NCBI GenBank assembly: GCA_910574455.1
Contig: CAJSYZ010000001.1
Coordinates: 3,455,424-3,519,423, forward strand
DNA: 64,000 nt
Origin: Trichaptum fuscoviolaceum
Taxonomy: Eukaryota > Basidiomycota > Agaricomycetes > Hymenochaetales > Trichaptaceae
Direction: 5' to 3'
The translations under genes were made by a program, and so were the position numbers. Positions 60,771-64,000 of this stretch are shown here, piece after piece. The notes below the pieces were generated by a model that did no database searches, had not been told where the DNA came from, and saw only the letters and a program-made list of their open reading frames with translations. The number at the start of each line of letters is the position of its first letter. Position 1 is the stretch's first letter.

Positions 60771-63700
60771 CTATGCAAAATGAACCACTTTTCTGCGTTG
60801 ACGGGGAGGGGTGTCTTCTGTCGATTCTGAAGGAACATCATCAAGGAGGACACGATCTGTCCCGCCATCACCAGAATATGCCTTGAATGAGATCCTGATT
60901 TTCCTCTTGATCCCATTGTTCTCATCAGCCACAAGGTTTTGTCTGTTCGGGGGATGCAAATCGATATCCTCGGAAACTAGAACGTTCTCCCGCTCTGATG
61001 AGTCTGCATCTGTATCCCTTGATAAGTGCAGGAAGGGAAAATCGAGATCTACGTTTTTCGGTTCCCTCTCGAGGAAAGATGGATTCTATCGCGCGGACTA
61101 ACGTCAGTATCACAACAGAGGTATAGGCGACAAGATACTGTTACTGACCTGTAGGTAATAACGAATACCTCCTTCCTCCATGATACCAGGTGTCTTCGTG
61201 TTGGCGCCCTTGAAGGCCTTTCGGCGCTCGATCATGTATTCCTCAAACGTATCTCTGATCGCCAATGTCTTAACTACAATTTAGTATGGATCATCAGAGA
61301 TAGTAATGTGTGAGGCCTTCTTTGAGGTTACTAACCTGTGACAGGTCGGGTCTGGCCAATACGGTGTACACGCTAGGAAGGAACCCAAGGTCAACGGTGC
61401 ATAGTAGATACCATCGCAGTTAAAGTGCACGCACCTTGATGGCCTGGCTCTCGACATCAGCTTGCCATACAGGCTCACAGAAAATGACCCGAGAAGCAGA
61501 AACGATATTTCTAGACATGGTCAATATACAGTATAAGTAACGTAGAGTCGTATGCAGGAGTTGCGATACGCACAGTCCACGGGCTCCGTATCTCAGCTCC
61601 ATCAAGAAAACCCGGTATGTTTCCGACGTCTCGAACGTTGTCAGATCCTGGTCCCGTCTGTCGGCACCGGACTCTGTTGTGAACTGCAAGAATTTTATGC
61701 CTATGAGCTCCAAACCTTCGGCGATGTGCACGAGATTGAAAGGCTGGTTTGAGAAAATCAGGATCTTTTCTGTGGCAGAGTATTTTCGAACCTGTGGATA
61801 TAGATTAGGTGAGCATTAACATCTGAAACTCAGAATACACGAACCTCCTCGAGAATATAATTAAGCTTGGAAGACGTGGAACTGCCGATTCTAACATCTG
61901 CCAAACAAGACGATCTCAAAAGCCCTGGCCGGGAGTTTGAATTACTCGGGTCATCGACACTATCCTTACTGAGTGAGGAAGGTATTGAAATCACACCCTC
62001 CCCGCTCGCCTCATCCAAAGCCATCGCCATCAGCCTATCCTGAGCGGCCTTATATTCCCTCTGCCTCTCCTCCAACTTCGCCTTCGTGTCCACTGCCTTG
62101 TGCACATGTTTCAACTTCAGCTTTCCTACCTCCTGTTCTTCGCGAACTTTATTCTTGCCCTTCCTGTCCTCCTTCCCGCTCTTCAGGCTCGCCATGCGCG
62201 TGTCCGCGAGAGCCGTGAGCTTCGCCTCTGCATCGCGGACGAGCTCCCCTATTTCTGCAAGCCGAGGTTCAGAGATGAGAGGTTGCCGTTCAACTGTCTG
62301 TCGGAGTTCGAGCGCGAATCTGGGGTACATGAAGCACTGAGCAGCGAAGTTCTGAGAGGGCGATTGTATTAATGGAAAGGCGCCCCAAGCGCGGGCGCTT
62401 AGGTCAGATAAACCATGTATGCGGTAAGGGACTTCCATCCCATGCTGCATAGCTCGGAACAACGGGTCATCATGTGCCTTCCGACTTTCATATATAGTAA
62501 GAATTCCAACTAAGTCGATTGTGTCGATTCAAAGTATGCTCACAGATGCGTGATGGCTTTCTCTACGAGCCTCAAATCTTCTTCGGGCTGTTGACGCTCT
62601 GTCGCATGAACAATCGTATCCTGAGCTCGGAGAATAGTGTCATTCAGGTCCAAGTCACAGCTGTCGTCGTCCACACGCCAGAACAACGCACTAAAGCATG
62701 ATTTGAGCTTCCTAATGTAACACAGTCGGGAAAAAAATGAAACATACTGAGACAAGTTCTCGATAGTAGCCGCTAGTTGATACGATCTCTGTTCACAGTG
62801 TCAGAATGAGTTATATTCTAGACAAGGCAATAAACGAACGAAGGGATGAAAGAGGTAATCCTATCAGTCAAAATTGTCGTCAGTTCAAACAGATAGTTAT
62901 AAGCCGAACTCGACAAACATACCTGATCCCTCCGCTCAGAATCAACAGCGTTGATAACAATAGACGACAGGAACACATTGAATGATATCTGCGCATATGG
63001 ATCTAAATCTAGCAAAATGGTCTCCTCCTTCATTGGCGGCAGCAGTACATCCTTCTCAATGTCCTCGATGCGATGGCGGATCATATACGCGGCCATGACC
63101 TGCGTCAAGACCTGCACGGCACCTGGTAGAGGTCCATCACGTCTGAACAGCGGCGCCGCAACAAGCGTCTCGAAAGCACGCGGGTCAGCGGAGAAGCGCT
63201 GCACGCAAAGGAAGCTCTCCATCATAGACCCGAGCTTGCGGACATCCTCTCGGTCGCTCGAGCGCCACACACGCTTTGACGTAAAAAGCTGGCTGACTCT
63301 CGCAGCATCATTATCCCCCGACAACGGCAAGAATGCAGAAGAGATGTCTTCTTCTTCGGCTACGTCTGAGGCCTTTCCGAGACTTAGCCCAAGAAGGTTC
63401 GTAGTCGGTGTACCAGTGACGATCCACCTTCGTTCGGCGCTGAGGAGCAGGAGGAAGTGGTTGAGGTTGGTCGACAGCGATACGGCATTGTGTCCTTCGT
63501 CACGTACTAAACGCTTCCATCGGACTTGTAGAAGCATCGACACACCTTTCGGAGCCTCGCAACTACAGTCTGGTACCCGAATGCGAGCGAAAGGCTTGCA
63601 CCGACATGTGTAGCCAACGTGAAGAGCGGATTCGTTACTCAAAGAAGTTTCCGTGCTGATTCTCGAGTCGCTGATGATAATGATCTGAAAAAGAGATGGT

Positions 63701-64000
63701 AAGCAATGTCCCGCGCTGAGGAGACTTGTACTTACATCATAGTCAGACGCCAACTTATGCGCGGGAGGTATCTTCGTACTGCCCTTGATTACCAGATGCC
63801 GTACTGACGCTGAACAGTGCTTCAGGATCTCACTCCTCCATTGCGCGACTAAGGTTCGAGGTACCACGATGATCGTTGCAGGAGATAGGTACATTACTCT
63901 TGGCAACTTCATCTTCTGCCGTAGCCCAGGAGTCTCTCTCATGAAATTCCTATCTAGATGTAGATAGAAGGGCGTATTGCTATTGATCGGCTCCCATAGG
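60771..64000 (-). CDS. RAD5/HLTF-like SNF2 helicase (partial)
   Basis: The gene runs off the right edge; the N-terminal part is missing. Exons: 64000-63736, 63684-62923, 62860-62840, 62788-62748, 62711-62544, 62484-61845, 61791-61574, 61510-61435, 61372-61336, 61273-61149, 61085-60771. SNF2-family proteins use ATP to translocate on DNA. Visible motifs are [13 protein letters not shown] (motif Ia), RDEGHN (motif II, the DEGH form of Rad5/HLTF), TGTPTTN (motif III), and in the second lobe [21 protein letters not shown] (motif V) and [11 protein letters not shown] (motif VI). A Cys-rich insert (CRCKPF, CSC) and a charged coiled region lie between the lobes; I see no RING finger in this part. A DNA-repair role is by family only. 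One exon is 21 nt. Confidence 0.85.

Overview
The window looks like nuclear DNA of a mushroom-forming basidiomycete (Agaricomycetes). Nearly every recognisable gene is cut by short introns of about 50-75 bp with GT...AG ends. The gene content fits: two STE3-type pheromone receptors, a fungal sesquiterpene synthase, BCS1-like AAA ATPase relics, and compact housekeeping genes on both strands. All exon models were assembled by eye from splice sites and reading-frame continuity; none was checked against RNA or a database.

Region 1 (1-14.8 kb) is accessory and repeat-rich. Two unrelated long genes, one uncharacterised and one with a PA-clan (trypsin-like) Ser/His/Asp signature, are each followed by the same 2,458-bp block. 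The block carries a shared 3' UTR and a decayed BCS1-like ATPase. A palindromic minisatellite lies between the copies. After the second copy comes a very large, nearly perfect palindrome with about 1.12-kb arms, then a smaller hairpin.

Region 2 (14.8-24.7 kb) holds a small DEDD-type 3'-5' exonuclease, about 5.5 kb of degenerate sequence, a lone sesquiterpene synthase with a TATA box, and a mitochondrial DUF3429/TMEM69-like membrane protein.

Region 3 (26-48.8 kb) is a normal gene-dense block: a tetraspanin-like protein, 25S rRNA m1A methyltransferase BMT2, mitochondrial D-lactate dehydrogenase, a TM198-like DUF4203 membrane protein, ATP synthase subunit j (64 aa, three exons), a Gln-rich protein with basic stretches, COX16, adenylosuccinate synthetase ADE12, eIF3c, and a 1,280-residue protein joining a CCCH zinc finger, an ankyrin-like segment and a ClpB/torsin-like AAA+ ATPase. 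Several of these act in mitochondria (ATP18, COX16, DLD1, DUF3429), but there is no sign of co-regulation. The stretch between ADE12 and eIF3c looks like a spliced non-coding transcript whose introns may carry C/D snoRNAs.

Region 4 (49.4-54 kb) contains two tandem STE3-like receptors with the same exon plan. I found no convincing CaaX pheromone precursor beside them, so they may be a mating-type receptor locus or the non-mating STE3-like receptors common in Agaricomycetes. Region 5 (56-64 kb) holds an F-box/WD40 protein, a single-pass Ser/Thr-rich membrane protein with a C-terminal SH3 domain, and a RAD5/HLTF-like SNF2 helicase that runs off the right edge.

The most notable points are the two different genes joined to an identical 3' block, the kilobase palindrome, a 273-nt open segment in ADE12 that is either a GC-AG intron or an in-frame insertion, a GC donor in ATP18, and the CCCH-ankyrin-AAA+ fusion.
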